Positions 8,414 to 18,142 of a stretch of 52,550 nt of DNA are shown piece by piece. The notes below the pieces were generated by a model, which was given only the letters and a program-made list of their open reading frames with translations, was not told the DNA's origin and made no database searches. A program made the translations under genes and the position numbers. This DNA comes from Clostridiales bacterium (lineage in GTDB: Bacteria; Bacillota; Clostridia; Saccharofermentanales; Saccharofermentanaceae): NCBI GenBank assembly GCA_017515465.1, contig JAFWFV010000056.1:1-52550 (forward strand). Direction: 5' to 3'. The number at the start of each line of letters is the position of its first letter. Positions within the stretch are counted from its first letter, which is position 1.

Positions 8414-9052
8414 TTGAGCTCCATCATCACTTTGTCCTCCGAAGGCCATTCGAAGACTGAGGTAAAACAGTCAGTCTTTATCGGTGCGGCCGTAAGGGCC
8501 GATGATCCTGACAGCGCAATAAGGTTCGTGGACGGACAAAGGGACTTATACCCCGACGCAAAGCACACGGTATATGCCTGGAGAGTCTCCGGGGATCAGT
8601 TCATGCAGAAATACAGCGACGACGGCGAGCCCCAGGGAACTGCGGCAATGCCGATCCTGACCCTCATAGACAGGGCGGGCATAACAAACGTTGCCGTTGC
8701 GGTCACCAGGTATTTCGGAGGGATCCTCCTGGGCAAGGGAGGACTGGTCAGGGCATATACGGACTGCGCCAAACTGGCCCTGACGGATTCACATCCCGTG
8801 GAACTGGTAAAGGGGATCAGCATCGGGATAACAGTGCCTTATCAGCTCTCTGACAGGCTGAGGTTCGAACTCATGAACCTGCCATGCGAGATCAAGGACA
8901 CCGTATACCTCCAGGATGTCAGGTTCATCGTGGATATCTCCGCAGATGACCTGGACAGGATCTCATCTGCCGTTACTGATATAACAGGCGGTGTGGCACT
9001 TATCGACAAGATAGGCGAAGTGCTGATCAGGGGCAGGGAGATTTCCCTTTGA
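8414..9052 (+). CDS. YigZ/IMPACT family protein
   Basis: 212 residues, the normal size. N-terminal UPF0029 (IMPACT) domain with KHTVYAWRV, SDDGEPQGTAAMPIL and VTRYFGGILLGKGGLVRAYTD, then a C-terminal DUF1949 domain (about 140-205). Family members are linked to translation control (the yeast relative Yih1 acts on Gcn2) and to bacterial YigZ, whose biochemical role is unsettled. The start is TTG at 8414, directly after the Nudix stop codon, with AAGGAG (8399-8404) 9 bases upstream. Confidence 0.93.
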   Translation: MSSIITLSSEGHSKTEVKQSVFIGAAVRADDPDSAIRFVDGQRDLYPDAKHTVYAWRVSGDQFMQKYSDDGEPQGTAAMPILTLIDRAGITNVAVAVTRYFGGILLGKGGLVRAYTDCAKLALTDSHPVELVKGISIGITVPYQLSDRLRFELMNLPCEIKDTVYLQDVRFIVDISADDLDRISSAVTDITGGVALIDKIGEVLIRGREISL

Positions 9053-9063
9053 TTTGACTATGA

Positions 9064-9092
9064 TTTGATCTATTTTTGCCACAAAATATAAT
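9064..9092 (+). promoter_or_regulatory. Promoter of htrA
   Basis: TTTGAT (9064-9069), a 17-base spacer, then a consensus TATAAT (9087-9092), 52 bases before the htrA start. The -35 box is weak. Confidence 0.65.
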
Positions 9093-9144
9093 AGCTTCAG
9101 AGATATATTATTGCTGACAGTCAAAAAAGAAGAAGGTGAACAAC

Positions 9145-10431
9145 ATGTCGGAAAACAATGAGTATAAAAAACTGGAAAGAGCGAACAGGAGAAACACCGT
9201 TCTGATCGCACTCCTGGCAGTATTTCTGGCGGGCAGCCTCATTTTCTCGGCCATACAGACCGTCTATATCTTCAGGCTCAACACTGGCAGGACGGGCAAT
9301 ATGAATTACGTTGCTGAGGGCAGCACATCCTCATCTGATGCCCATGAAGTGAGCGCCGGTACCGAAGATCTGCCGGAACCCTGGTTCTCCATCGAGGAAG
9401 CAGCAGGCGTTTCTGCCAAGGACAAGACAAGGCTGAGCGTAACGGACATCGTCGATCTGGTGAGCCCAGCAACAGCGTCCCTGTACATCAGAGGCAACGT
9501 AAACGGTGCCGAGAGAAATGTATCTGCAGGTTCAGCATTCATCATTACCGAGGATGGTTATGCAGTAACGAATGCCCATGTTGTGGACAGCCTGCAGGAG
9601 TATAATAACTTTTCGCTCTGCGCAGTCCTTCCCGGCAGTGACGAATACATTCCCTGCGAGGTAGTAGGATCTGACGAGCAGACGGACTGTGCCGTAGTCA
9701 AGCTTAAGTCAGGCAGGACATACGATCATGTTAAGCTGGGAAATTCATCCGATCTCAGGACCGGTGAGCTGGTGGTTGCGATAGGTAATGCACTGGGAAC
9801 GCTCCAGGGCACCGTAACAACGGGTGTCGTATCTGCCCTCGACAGGACCCTCAGCCATAACGGATATCAGCTCAAGGTGCTCCAGACCGATGCTGCCATC
9901 AATTCAGGCAACAGCGGCGGACCTCTCATCAATTCCTTTGGTGAGGTAATAGGCATCATCAACGCCAAGGAGATCAAGGATTCATCAGAAGGTCTGGGAT
10001 ATGCCATATCCATCGATGAGGTAAAGCCTGTCATCGAATCGATCATCAATTACGGCAAGGTGGTAAACAGGCCCTACTTCGGCGTTTCAGTCGTTACTGT
10101 AGCCGAGGGCGCATACTACGGAGCCCAGCCCGGCGTTTATGTCTATGAATACGTCAAGAACGGCCCCGGAGACGAGGCAGGCATCAGGATCGGAGACAGG
10201 ATCATTTCCATTGACGGTGTTGCAATTAACGCATCCAGTGATATCATTGATGTGCGGGACGCCCACAGTGTCGGAGATGTTCTGACATTCGTAGTGGAGC
10301 GTGACGGTCAGCAGATCGAATGCGAGCTCACCATAGGTGACAGTTCCCGTTATGATACATCCAATACCGTTACTGAAGAGACTGATGACAGTGATGATAA
10401 CGGTACTGACGTCTTCGGCGCCAGGAAATAA
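9145..10431 (+). CDS. htrA: HtrA/DegP-like membrane-anchored serine protease
   Basis: 428 residues. A short cytoplasmic N-terminus and one membrane segment (about 20-42, VLIALLAVFLAGSLIFSAIQTVYIF) place the protease outside the membrane. The trypsin-like domain has the complete triad: His145 in TNAHVV, Asp181 in EQTDCAVVKL and Ser257 in NSGNSGGPL. A PDZ domain follows (about 310-405: YFGVSVVTV, NGPGDEAGIRIGDRIISIDG) and then an acidic tail. The family degrades misfolded envelope proteins. The ATG at 9145 is preferred over a GTG nine bases upstream because AAGGTG then falls at proper spacing. A small membrane peptide gene follows within 21 bases. Confidence 0.95.
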   Translation: MSENNEYKKLERANRRNTVLIALLAVFLAGSLIFSAIQTVYIFRLNTGRTGNMNYVAEGSTSSSDAHEVSAGTEDLPEPWFSIEEAAGVSAKDKTRLSVTDIVDLVSPATASLYIRGNVNGAERNVSAGSAFIITEDGYAVTNAHVVDSLQEYNNFSLCAVLPGSDEYIPCEVVGSDEQTDCAVVKLKSGRTYDHVKLGNSSDLRTGELVVAIGNALGTLQGTVTTGVVSALDRTLSHNGYQLKVLQTDAAINSGNSGGPLINSFGEVIGIINAKEIKDSSEGLGYAISIDEVKPVIESIINYGKVVNRPYFGVSVVTVAEGAYYGAQPGVYVYEYVKNGPGDEAGIRIGDRIISIDGVAINASSDIIDVRDAHSVGDVLTFVVERDGQQIECELTIGDSSRYDTSNTVTEETDDSDDNGTDVFGARK

Positions 10432-10452
10432 AGGTTATTGAGAGAGGTATAT

Positions 10453-10563
10453 ATGGCAGGACAGAAACAGAGCAGAGGCGTTAAGGTAATAGCTGTGATA
10501 CTGGTCATAGCTATGTTGATATCGTTCGGAACAGCTCTGGTCCTGGCGATCACATCCGTTTGA
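10453..10563 (+). CDS. 36-residue single-span membrane peptide
   Basis: Starts MAGQKQSRGVKVIAV, with a basic head of about 11 residues and one hydrophobic segment (about 12-33) running almost to the end. AGAGAGG (10441-10447) lies 5 bases before the ATG, and a strong terminator follows 24 bases after the stop, so it looks like a true last gene of the htrA transcript. In layout (basic head, one span, no tail) it resembles the tiny membrane proteins of Bacillota such as Prli42 or DUF4044, but identity is not established. A role with HtrA is only inferred from position. Confidence 0.65.
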   Translation: MAGQKQSRGVKVIAVILVIAMLISFGTALVLAITSV

Positions 10564-10587
10564 TGATACTTTAAAGAACAAATAAAC

Positions 10588-10622
10588 ATCCCGTACCGGA
10601 AAACTGGTACGGGATATTTTTT
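10588..10622 (+). terminator. Intrinsic terminator of the htrA operon
   Basis: A 12-bp stem, ATCCCGTACCGG with CTGGTACGGGAT (10588-10599 and 10604-10615), has one G-U pair and an AAAA loop, and is followed by a T-run. Confidence 0.9.
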
Positions 10623-10648
10623 GCTTTCAGTTATGGTCTGAACCGGTA

Positions 10649-12220
10649 TTACGGTACATCCCTGATGGATGTCAGCCCGTTCTGGTCGAATTCGTATGTG
10701 TACTCAGCCTTCTTCGCGTCGAGGAATTCCTTGTAATTGTTCATCCTGACAAAGCTGTTTACTCTGTCATACCACTCGCCGTTGGGTGATTCCTCGATGA
10801 AGAGGATAACGTAGAAGTCACCGTCCTTCTCGATGATCGTCTTGTCTCCTGCCGTTCTCTCGGAGGCGAATATCCAGTTGCTGATCTCCTCAGAGTACTG
10901 GTCGGGGTATGTCATCTGGCTTCTGGTAACGATGAGGCGGCCTTCCAGGACTTCCGTATTGTGGAGGTTCTCGACCTCGGCAAAGCTGTCAACGTCGTCG
11001 ACATATTCGTAGATCTCCTGCGCCAGGGACTGTGTAAGGGACATGTTGCTGTTTCCTGATTCGTCGGGCAGGGATACGATGTGTGCGATCTGCACGTCTC
11101 TCAGGTGATCAGACAGCTTCTGACGGTCGACGAATACCAGTATGATCGGGAATCCGTCTGAATCGCTGAATATGGTGGCATCGCCTCTCTGGCGGTCAAC
11201 GCCAAAGAGCCAGTCCCTGAATTCATCGTGGGTGAAATCGCCGTACCTGCAGTCTGAGACGAGGGTGTAGTTCTCCACCTGGAGTGCCTCTGCGGCATTT
11301 CCGGAGAAGTACTTTGCAGCGCAGCTCTCGAATGTGTCGGGGTCGCCGGCCATATCGGTTATTATCTGCTCAGCGTGGAGATTTGCCGTATCGACGAATG
11401 CCTGCTCACGCTGCTCGTAGGCGATCCTCAGGATCTTGTAGTTAACGTAATCGTAGGAATTACGGTCGTTTTCGTATGCCTCCTGGGCCTGTTCATCCGT
11501 AGCTGAGAGCTCCTCGATCTTGGCTCCGTCAGCATAGTCATCGGTAAAGAACTTCTTGGCGAGGTAGTTGAGGACTGTCTGTTCGTCCACCTGGCTGCCG
11601 TATACGCCCTTGATATATGTGTCCAGAGATACGCCCAGCTGGTCTGCCTGTGTCCTGAGCCAGCTGATATATGCCTCGGCACGCTCGTAATGCTTGTTCT
11701 CGATGTTAAGTCCCTTGGATGTTGCATCGTCGTAGAGGAATTCAACTGTCTGCATCCTCTGGGCGGTGTAGTCCAGGAAGTAGTTGCGGTATGAACTGTA
11801 CTTGTCATCGTCCGTGTAGGGGGATGACAGGAGCTGCTCAGTATCTGCAGCAAAGAGGTCTATGCCTTCCTCGATCATGGTGTAGTGGTACATGAATGAG
11901 AAATCAGCACTGCTTATGGCATTGCCGTGGATGGTGAGGGGGCTTTCGAGCTTTTCCTTGCCTCCTGCATCGTAGAATATGGTGGCTGCGATGGCCAGCA
12001 GGACTACGATCACGCCCAGGATGACCAGTGCCAGTCCGCTGTTGCGCTTCCTGGTGCCTGCTGCGGCGTGCTCAGGGTCTTCCAGGCTGATGTCCACCTC
12101 GTCCCTGGAATTGTCTATGATCTCATCCGCCTGGGCAGAGGCGGGCATGGTCTCCAGACCCGTTATATCTTCAGGTGTCTCCAGAACATCCGGGGACAGG
12201 TTCTTTTCTTCTTCGTTCAC
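10649..12220 (-). CDS. PrsA/SurA-like membrane-anchored chaperone-type protein
   Basis: 523 residues. An acidic cytoplasmic N-terminus of about 60 residues is followed by a membrane segment (about 62-84, SGLALVILGVIVVLLAIAATIF). The outer part begins with a SurA_N-like helical region (about 95-290), including the paired patterns VEFLYDDATSKGL and DTYIKGVYG. The C-terminal half holds two similar degenerate parvulin-end patterns: FRDWLFGVDRQRGDATIF...FPIILVFV and ISNWIFASERTAGDKTII...FYVILFIEE. A complete parvulin active site is not evident. Probable extracytoplasmic folding factor. Starts with GTG at 12220, with GGAGG upstream overlapping the end of the lipid kinase gene. Confidence 0.7.
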   Translation of the reverse strand: MNEEEKNLSPDVLETPEDITGLETMPASAQADEIIDNSRDEVDISLEDPEHAAAGTRKRNSGLALVILGVIVVLLAIAATIFYDAGGKEKLESPLTIHGNAISSADFSFMYHYTMIEEGIDLFAADTEQLLSSPYTDDDKYSSYRNYFLDYTAQRMQTVEFLYDDATSKGLNIENKHYERAEAYISWLRTQADQLGVSLDTYIKGVYGSQVDEQTVLNYLAKKFFTDDYADGAKIEELSATDEQAQEAYENDRNSYDYVNYKILRIAYEQREQAFVDTANLHAEQIITDMAGDPDTFESCAAKYFSGNAAEALQVENYTLVSDCRYGDFTHDEFRDWLFGVDRQRGDATIFSDSDGFPIILVFVDRQKLSDHLRDVQIAHIVSLPDESGNSNMSLTQSLAQEIYEYVDDVDSFAEVENLHNTEVLEGRLIVTRSQMTYPDQYSEEISNWIFASERTAGDKTIIEKDGDFYVILFIEESPNGEWYDRVNSFVRMNNYKEFLDAKKAEYTYEFDQNGLTSIRDVP

Positions 12221-12223
12221 TTT

Positions 12224-13135
12224 TTAAGCCTCCTCAGTAGGGATTATAAGATTAAGTCTCTGTTTTATGCATTCCACCGTAACAGGCAGCGACGGTCCTT
12301 TCTCACCGTCGATATCCAGTACGGTCTCCTGGTTGCTTCTCGTTTCCAGATATATATTATCAGACTGAAAGTAGATCACCTTGCTGCTGTCGAGATGATC
12401 TCCGACGGCCAGACGTGCCATGAGAGGAACGATGTCCGTGGGGTCGATCTTCTTTACCACCAGTACGTCCAGCACACCGTCCGAGATATCGGCCAGTGAC
12501 ATCAGCTTCCTGAATCCTCCGACGCTGGTGGTATTGGATACGAACAGCATCAGCGCTTCAACGTCTATGGTCTTGCCATCCGACTTGATCGTCAGAGGGA
12601 TCGTCTTGCCCATGGTAGGTATGTCCTTAAGGGCAGATATCCAGTATGCGGCAGGTCCCAATGCGGTCTTGAGATCGCTGGGGACCTTGTATGAAATGTC
12701 GGTCATGAGGCCAGTTGCGGCAACGTTTAGGAAGTATTCGTCTCCGATCTTGCCGCAGTCGACTCTCTTAAAGGTGGGGTCCATCAGCATCCTGGCAAAG
12801 TCAGATGGCGTGGTGGGCATGCCGATGCTGGTGGCGAAATCATTTACAGTTCCGGAGGTGTAGATGGCCAGCGGGATATCTACTCCGCCGGTGATGAGAC
12901 CGGATACGACCTCATTTACGGTGCCGTCCCCTCCGACGGCGATGAGGTAGTCGTATTCCTCCTGATCGGTGTTCATGGCAAATGTCTTGGCATCGCCCTG
13001 GCCTGCGGTATAGTAGATGTCTGCCCTGGTGACCTTACCCTGTGTCACCATGTAGGACAGCATGTCTTCTATGTTTATCTTCGCCATTTCCCTGCCTGAG
13101 GAGGGGTTGGCGATGATTTTGAGTTTCAGACCCAT
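12224..13135 (-). CDS. Diacylglycerol/lipid kinase family protein
   Basis: 303 residues, the normal size of the DgkB/YegS family. It phosphorylates diacylglycerol or a related lipid at the membrane inner face, recycling lipid released by teichoic acid or envelope synthesis. Motifs: IIANPSSGRE at the N-terminus, the nucleotide-binding GGDGTVNEVVSGL, and YTSGTVNDFATSIGMP. AGGTGG lies 5 bases before the ATG. The next gene starts 3 bases after its stop. A TATAAT-like box on the minus strand about 45 bases upstream may be its promoter; the -35 is poor. Confidence 0.92.
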   Translation of the reverse strand: MGLKLKIIANPSSGREMAKINIEDMLSYMVTQGKVTRADIYYTAGQGDAKTFAMNTDQEEYDYLIAVGGDGTVNEVVSGLITGGVDIPLAIYTSGTVNDFATSIGMPTTPSDFARMLMDPTFKRVDCGKIGDEYFLNVAATGLMTDISYKVPSDLKTALGPAAYWISALKDIPTMGKTIPLTIKSDGKTIDVEALMLFVSNTTSVGGFRKLMSLADISDGVLDVLVVKKIDPTDIVPLMARLAVGDHLDSSKVIYFQSDNIYLETRSNQETVLDIDGEKGPSLPVTVECIKQRLNLIIPTEEA

Positions 13136-13168
13136 ATTCCACCTTTATTTATGTTATTATTATCTCGT

Positions 13169-13196
13169 TTGATTATAACTTTATTTATGTTAAATT
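13169..13196 (+). promoter_or_regulatory. Promoter of first yfhO-like gene
   Basis: TTGATT (13169-13174), a 16-base spacer ending in TGT, then TAAATT (13191-13196), giving an extended -10 (TGn). It sits in the 83-base divergent gap before the ATG at 13219. Confidence 0.5.
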
Positions 13197-13218
13197 CGAA
13201 AGGCATTTATATTAATAT

Positions 13219-15915
13219 ATGAAGAAACTTGGAGATTCAGTCAAAACAGAGGCAAATCTGCTACAAAAACGTAACATTGGCGATGTGCTCCCCCAGTATC
13301 TTCTCTCTTTCTTATTCCCGATGCTGACCGTCATAACGGCCTTTGCGATCCTCGGATGCTATCCCTTCGGCAAGAGGACGATGCTCACTGTGGATCTCTA
13401 CCATCAGTATGCCCCCTATCTCGTCCAGTTCAGGAACAAGATCCTGTCCGGGCAGAGCCTGTTCTATTCATGGAATGACGGCCTGGGCAGTGAGTACTAT
13501 GCGGCATTTGCCAACTATACTGCCAGCCCACTGAACATATTCTGCATATTCTTTACGGCCAAGACCATGCCCGTGTTCATCCAGCTTGTAACGGCAGTGA
13601 GGGCCGGACTCTCATCACTCTGCATGACGAAGTTCCTCAAGGAGAACGATGGGGGCAGGCTCGATAACATAACGGTCATATTCGGAATATCCTATGCGCT
13701 CTGCGGGTGGTTCGTCACCGATTTCTGGAACATAATGTGGTGCGATGCCATGATCTTCCTGCCTCTGATCTGCATAGGCCTTCGGAGGCTGTTCCTGAAC
13801 AACAGCTGGTGGCTCTATATGGTATCTCTGGCTGCAGCGATCGCCAGCAACTATTTCTCCGGCTATTTCCTGTGCCTGTTCCTGGTGCTCTTCGCACCGG
13901 TCTACTACATCACGCTCTTTGTCCCCACAAAGGACAAGACGATCAGGAACCGTCTGTCTGTAAAGACATTCCTGATATCGGCGGGAAAATTCGGTTCTGC
14001 CAGCCTCATAGCAGGCCTTGCCACAGCTGCCATAACCCTACCTACATATCTGATACTCCAGCATTGCTCCGCAACGAACGGGGAATTCCCCGTGGATTAT
14101 AACCTTACCGGAAACCTCTTCGATTTCCTGGGCAGGTTCCTGGTGTCGGCGAGCCCGGCCATCAGGGATGGCATGGCCAATGTCCACTGCGGAGTCATCA
14201 TGGTGATACTCCTGCCCCTGTTCTTCATACTCCCGAAGGAATCGGGGATCGGACTCAGGCACAAGTTCGGATTCGGTATCCTTTTGGGGATCTTATATCT
14301 CAGCTTTACCAACAGGACATTGAACTATATCTGGCACGGAATGCATTTCCCCAACCAGATCCCGTACAGGGAATCCTTCCTGATGCCTTTCGTTATCGTA
14401 TTTGTAGCATTCCTCACCATCAGGAGGCTCAGAAAGCTCCCCAAGGGGGCTCTGGGGACCGCAACTGCAGGCTTTGTGGTATTTCTCATCCTTTATGAGA
14501 AGTTCGGTGAAGGTGACGAGGGATATATCCAGATAGGCCTTACATTGCTCTTCCTCATCGTTCAGGGCATCGCACTTAAGGTCATAGCAGACAAGAAGCG
14601 CTCCATGATCTATTGCGAGACCATGCTGACGGCTACCATCCTGATCGAGACCCTGGCAGGCAGCATCATCTCCATCGCTCTCGTTACCAAGAATGAGGGC
14701 TTTGTAGGATACAGCTTCTTCGGCAAGAACTACCGGGAGATCCATCAGTACGTCGAATCGGTGGAGGGTACAGAAGGACACAAGTCTTTCGAGAGGACTG
14801 AGCTTTATCCCAACCACATATGCAACATCCAGTCCATCTACGATGTCAAGGGAATGTCCATCTTTTCCTCGACGGTCAGGGAGAACTTCGTTAAATATAA
14901 CCGCAACTTCGGTTTCCATAATAACGGCATCAACGGATTCAGAAATGCCGGAATGACCAGGCTCACAGCCTCATTGTTCGGCGTCAGGAACCTGATCACG
15001 ATAGAAAATACCGAGGCCGTCCCAAAGGTGTTTGACCAGCTGAGGAATGACGGCGACATCACCATATACAGCAATCCTGATGCCCTTGCCCTGGGCTACA
15101 TGACAGATTATGAGATCGTAACCTACCAGCCTGATTTCGATAACAGCAATGCTTTCGAGAAGACAAATGAATGGGTGAGGGCAATGGGAGCAGATAACGA
15201 CTGCTATACCCCCATAATCCTTAAGGCAAAGGAGTCAGAGAAGATGACGACTCCTTCCCTGGCAGGGACCACCCTGGGCTATACGGTCATCCCCGGATCT
15301 GAAAATCCGAACTTTACCGTGGAGGTTGATGGTGCCGATATCGGTGCGGACCTCTATGTATATGTGAACGCAACATGCGGAGGAAACGTTACGGTAACAA
15401 ACGGCAGCGATGAGTTCTCATACGAGATCAGGAGCTATCAGACGATCTGTCTCGGCAAATACCAGGGGCAGCCCGTCAAGCTCAACGTCAGATACTCCGC
15501 CAACCCCGGTTCCTCCCTGTCTGTCTATGGATATGAGATGACGGATGAGAACCTCAGGGATGCCTTAAGCTGTCTTAACGATGAAGAGCTGCAGGTAACA
15601 GATTACACTGCTACCACATTGTCAGGCATCATCGAGGCAAAGCGGGACGGCATACTGTTCACGACCATTCCGTATTCCGAAGGCTGGTCCGCCAGAGTTG
15701 ACGGAGCCGAGGCAGAGATAGTCCCCATAGGAGATGCATTCCTGGCTCTGGAGATCCCGGAAGGCAAGCATTTCATCGACCTGTCCTATAGTCCTGAGGG
15801 ATTCGACATAGGCATCATCGTGACGCTCTGCTCATTGGCTGCAATAGCAGGCATTTCAGTATTAACCGAAGTCCTCGGCAAGAAGAAGGCTGCTTTAGAT
15901 GAGACTCCTGACTAA
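13219..15915 (+). CDS. yfhO: YfhO family membrane protein (copy 1)
   Basis: 898 residues, full length for PF09586. About a dozen membrane segments occupy residues 25-500, followed by a large extracytoplasmic region and one final span (about 868-888). Family marks: DLYHQYAPYLVQFRNKI and WNDGLGSEYYAAFANYTASPLN near the N-terminus, and IPYSEGWSARVDG...EGKHFIDLSY near the C-terminus. In Bacillus subtilis YfhO works with the glycosyltransferase CsbB in lipoteichoic acid glycosylation, so transfer of sugars from a lipid carrier on the outer face is the likely role. The ATG lacks a good ribosome binding site (only GAAAGG 13-14 bases upstream). The next gene overlaps by 17 bases. Confidence 0.9.
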   Translation: MKKLGDSVKTEANLLQKRNIGDVLPQYLLSFLFPMLTVITAFAILGCYPFGKRTMLTVDLYHQYAPYLVQFRNKILSGQSLFYSWNDGLGSEYYAAFANYTASPLNIFCIFFTAKTMPVFIQLVTAVRAGLSSLCMTKFLKENDGGRLDNITVIFGISYALCGWFVTDFWNIMWCDAMIFLPLICIGLRRLFLNNSWWLYMVSLAAAIASNYFSGYFLCLFLVLFAPVYYITLFVPTKDKTIRNRLSVKTFLISAGKFGSASLIAGLATAAITLPTYLILQHCSATNGEFPVDYNLTGNLFDFLGRFLVSASPAIRDGMANVHCGVIMVILLPLFFILPKESGIGLRHKFGFGILLGILYLSFTNRTLNYIWHGMHFPNQIPYRESFLMPFVIVFVAFLTIRRLRKLPKGALGTATAGFVVFLILYEKFGEGDEGYIQIGLTLLFLIVQGIALKVIADKKRSMIYCETMLTATILIETLAGSIISIALVTKNEGFVGYSFFGKNYREIHQYVESVEGTEGHKSFERTELYPNHICNIQSIYDVKGMSIFSSTVRENFVKYNRNFGFHNNGINGFRNAGMTRLTASLFGVRNLITIENTEAVPKVFDQLRNDGDITIYSNPDALALGYMTDYEIVTYQPDFDNSNAFEKTNEWVRAMGADNDCYTPIILKAKESEKMTTPSLAGTTLGYTVIPGSENPNFTVEVDGADIGADLYVYVNATCGGNVTVTNGSDEFSYEIRSYQTICLGKYQGQPVKLNVRYSANPGSSLSVYGYEMTDENLRDALSCLNDEELQVTDYTATTLSGIIEAKRDGILFTTIPYSEGWSARVDGAEAEIVPIGDAFLALEIPEGKHFIDLSYSPEGFDIGIIVTLCSLAAIAGISVLTEVLGKKKAALDETPD

Positions 15916-18142
15916 GAAATCTGCCGGGTCATATCTCCCGTTATTCCTGGCATTCGTACTGCCGGCACTGATTGTGTTTGCCGCCTATATGGCTGCACAG
16001 ATAGAACCCGGCAAGATCCTTCCCGTAGATGCTACCCTCAGGAGAAAAGAAGCGGATCAGGACCTGATATCAGCCGTAACTGAGGAAACAGGCGTGATAG
16101 AGAGCTACCGCAGCGGGGATCCTGACAGCATTACCGTGCTCATTACGGAATACCTGGATCCTTTTACGGTTCCCGCACTGCTTCTGGAAGGAAGATCTCT
16201 GGAGATCCTTCTCATGACCGCCTTTTTCCTGAGATTCGGATTGGCGGGGTTTTCCATGTACCTCCTCCTGAAACGCAGGTTCGGTGCCGCACCCTATTTC
16301 AAGGTGCTCTTTTCCGTGCTGTACGGCGTAAGTTCAGTATGCCTCGGTGCCTCCGGAAGCGTGTCAGGCATGGACCTGATGATCCTGTTGCCATTCCTGG
16401 CGGGAGCCCTGTATGACGGAACGGCAGACCTTGATACCGGCAATAAACTGAAGATAGTCCTCTTCAGCTTCCTTGTTTCTCTATCAGGCCTTCCCGGACT
16501 TTTGACAGGGCTTATCGCGATCCTCGCATTTTCGATCTACTCATCATGCATCTGGCATGGTGAGATCTACGACATAACAGTAAGTTCCCTTAAGGCCTCA
16601 CTGCTGGGCGTTTCAGGGATCCTCATATCCGGGATCGTAAACGTTCCCAGGCTCCACGCAATGAACATTTCCGGATTCCCGGAAAAGCTCTTTGAGAACG
16701 GCAAGGTCAATTACAAGCTCTTTGACCTTATCTCCAACGCCGCCAGCGGGATGGCTGTAACATCCAGGGAAAGCTATGTTCCTGCAGTCTATACGGGCAT
16801 CATCACAATGGCGCTGATAATAATGCTGTTCCTGAACAGAAAGGTTCCCCTGAGGATAAAGGCGACCCTGGGAATGATCATGATATTCATATATGCATCG
16901 GTCTCTTATTCCCCTATCGAGAGGATACTGTCCCTGTTCGTCCCTTCTTATGTGTATATCTCATCGAGGATCGGCGTTCTGGCAGTCCTTGTCATCATAT
17001 CTGCGGTAATGTCACTGGACTATATGAAGGGGGCTCAGGTGTCGCTGATATACGGGTCCGGATTTATCATATTGGCGGTGCTGGTGATCGCGAACAGCTC
17101 TGAGAACATATACGGATTCATGAACTACCAGCTGTTCATGACCTTCCTGTCAGCCGTTGCAGTTACGTGCTTCCTGATCCACGAGCGCAGTAAGGCCTCA
17201 CGTGGAGGCAGGATCTGCTGGGCCATAGTAAGCATCCTGGCAGTGACGGCCAATGTGTCCTATGTCTTCATGATGTCTGATGTGGATCCAGCAGATTACA
17301 GGATTTGCGAATACAAGACCGGAAAGACAGATGAATCGGTAATTACTGACGTGGACGGTGTTATCCCCATCCTTGGGGATGAGGATTCTTATGTGCTCCT
17401 TAACAGGGATCAGTTCAGTCCTGTATCCGGGGATTCGGTAGCTTCATCCGTCAACCGGATGGCATCGGGGCTCATGATCGGTGAGATATTTACCCCTTTC
17501 TTTACGGAGGAGCTGGTGAATAACGGCTTTGAATATTCGGAGGGATATAGATACAGGATCTCCGGGGAAGGCAGCGAGCTCGTACTGGGTGTGGATAACT
17601 ACGAGGGCTTCCGCCTGTTCATATCATCAGGATTTGCAGGTCACACCGAATGCGCCGTCCTGAACTACGATCTGGATGACCCCGGGAGCGAGGATGCTTT
17701 TGAGGCTCCCTTCATAAAGGAGATCAGGGGCAGGGAAGACTCATTTGAGGTGTCTTTATATGCCGATGAGATGGATCAGGTGTCAGAATTCGGTATCTAT
17801 ACCGTGGACGAACAGATCCTGGCAGAGTTCACTGACAGGGCGGGCAGGATATCAGACGGCAGGTTTACCATAACAGGTCCGATATATGCAGAAAGCACCG
17901 TGATCACGGGAATCCCCTACGACGGCGGCATCACAGTGACCGTCGACGGCAGGAGGGCAGATACATATTCCTTCCTGGGCAGGCTTTCTTTTGATCCGTC
18001 AAGCATTGAGGAAGGATCCGTAGTACAATTAAAGAGAGCGGACAACAGTCTGCTCTATGGTACTTTATCGGCCCTGGCAGGTGCTGCGGTGTGTGCTGCA
18101 TTTGTCTTTATAAAGAAGGACAGGAGGAAGGACTATGCTTAA
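15899..18142 (+). CDS. Divergent YfhO-like membrane protein (copy 2)
   Basis: 747 residues, shorter than copy 1 and less conserved. About ten membrane segments lie between residues 10 and 460, followed by an extracytoplasmic beta-rich region and a last span (about 717-738). The overall layout and the segment pattern EYLDPFTVPALLLEGRSLEILLMTAFFLRFGLAGFSMYLLLKRRF follow YfhO, but the N-terminal DLYHQ-type and WNxGLG-type motifs are missing. It may be a non-catalytic partner of copy 1, or a YfhO with a changed substrate. The ATG overlaps the previous gene by 17 bases, so the two are translationally linked. Confidence 0.7.
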   Translation: MRLLTKKSAGSYLPLFLAFVLPALIVFAAYMAAQIEPGKILPVDATLRRKEADQDLISAVTEETGVIESYRSGDPDSITVLITEYLDPFTVPALLLEGRSLEILLMTAFFLRFGLAGFSMYLLLKRRFGAAPYFKVLFSVLYGVSSVCLGASGSVSGMDLMILLPFLAGALYDGTADLDTGNKLKIVLFSFLVSLSGLPGLLTGLIAILAFSIYSSCIWHGEIYDITVSSLKASLLGVSGILISGIVNVPRLHAMNISGFPEKLFENGKVNYKLFDLISNAASGMAVTSRESYVPAVYTGIITMALIIMLFLNRKVPLRIKATLGMIMIFIYASVSYSPIERILSLFVPSYVYISSRIGVLAVLVIISAVMSLDYMKGAQVSLIYGSGFIILAVLVIANSSENIYGFMNYQLFMTFLSAVAVTCFLIHERSKASRGGRICWAIVSILAVTANVSYVFMMSDVDPADYRICEYKTGKTDESVITDVDGVIPILGDEDSYVLLNRDQFSPVSGDSVASSVNRMASGLMIGEIFTPFFTEELVNNGFEYSEGYRYRISGEGSELVLGVDNYEGFRLFISSGFAGHTECAVLNYDLDDPGSEDAFEAPFIKEIRGREDSFEVSLYADEMDQVSEFGIYTVDEQILAEFTDRAGRISDGRFTITGPIYAESTVITGIPYDGGITVTVDGRRADTYSFLGRLSFDPSSIEEGSVVQLKRADNSLLYGTLSALAGAAVCAAFVFIKKDRRKDYA

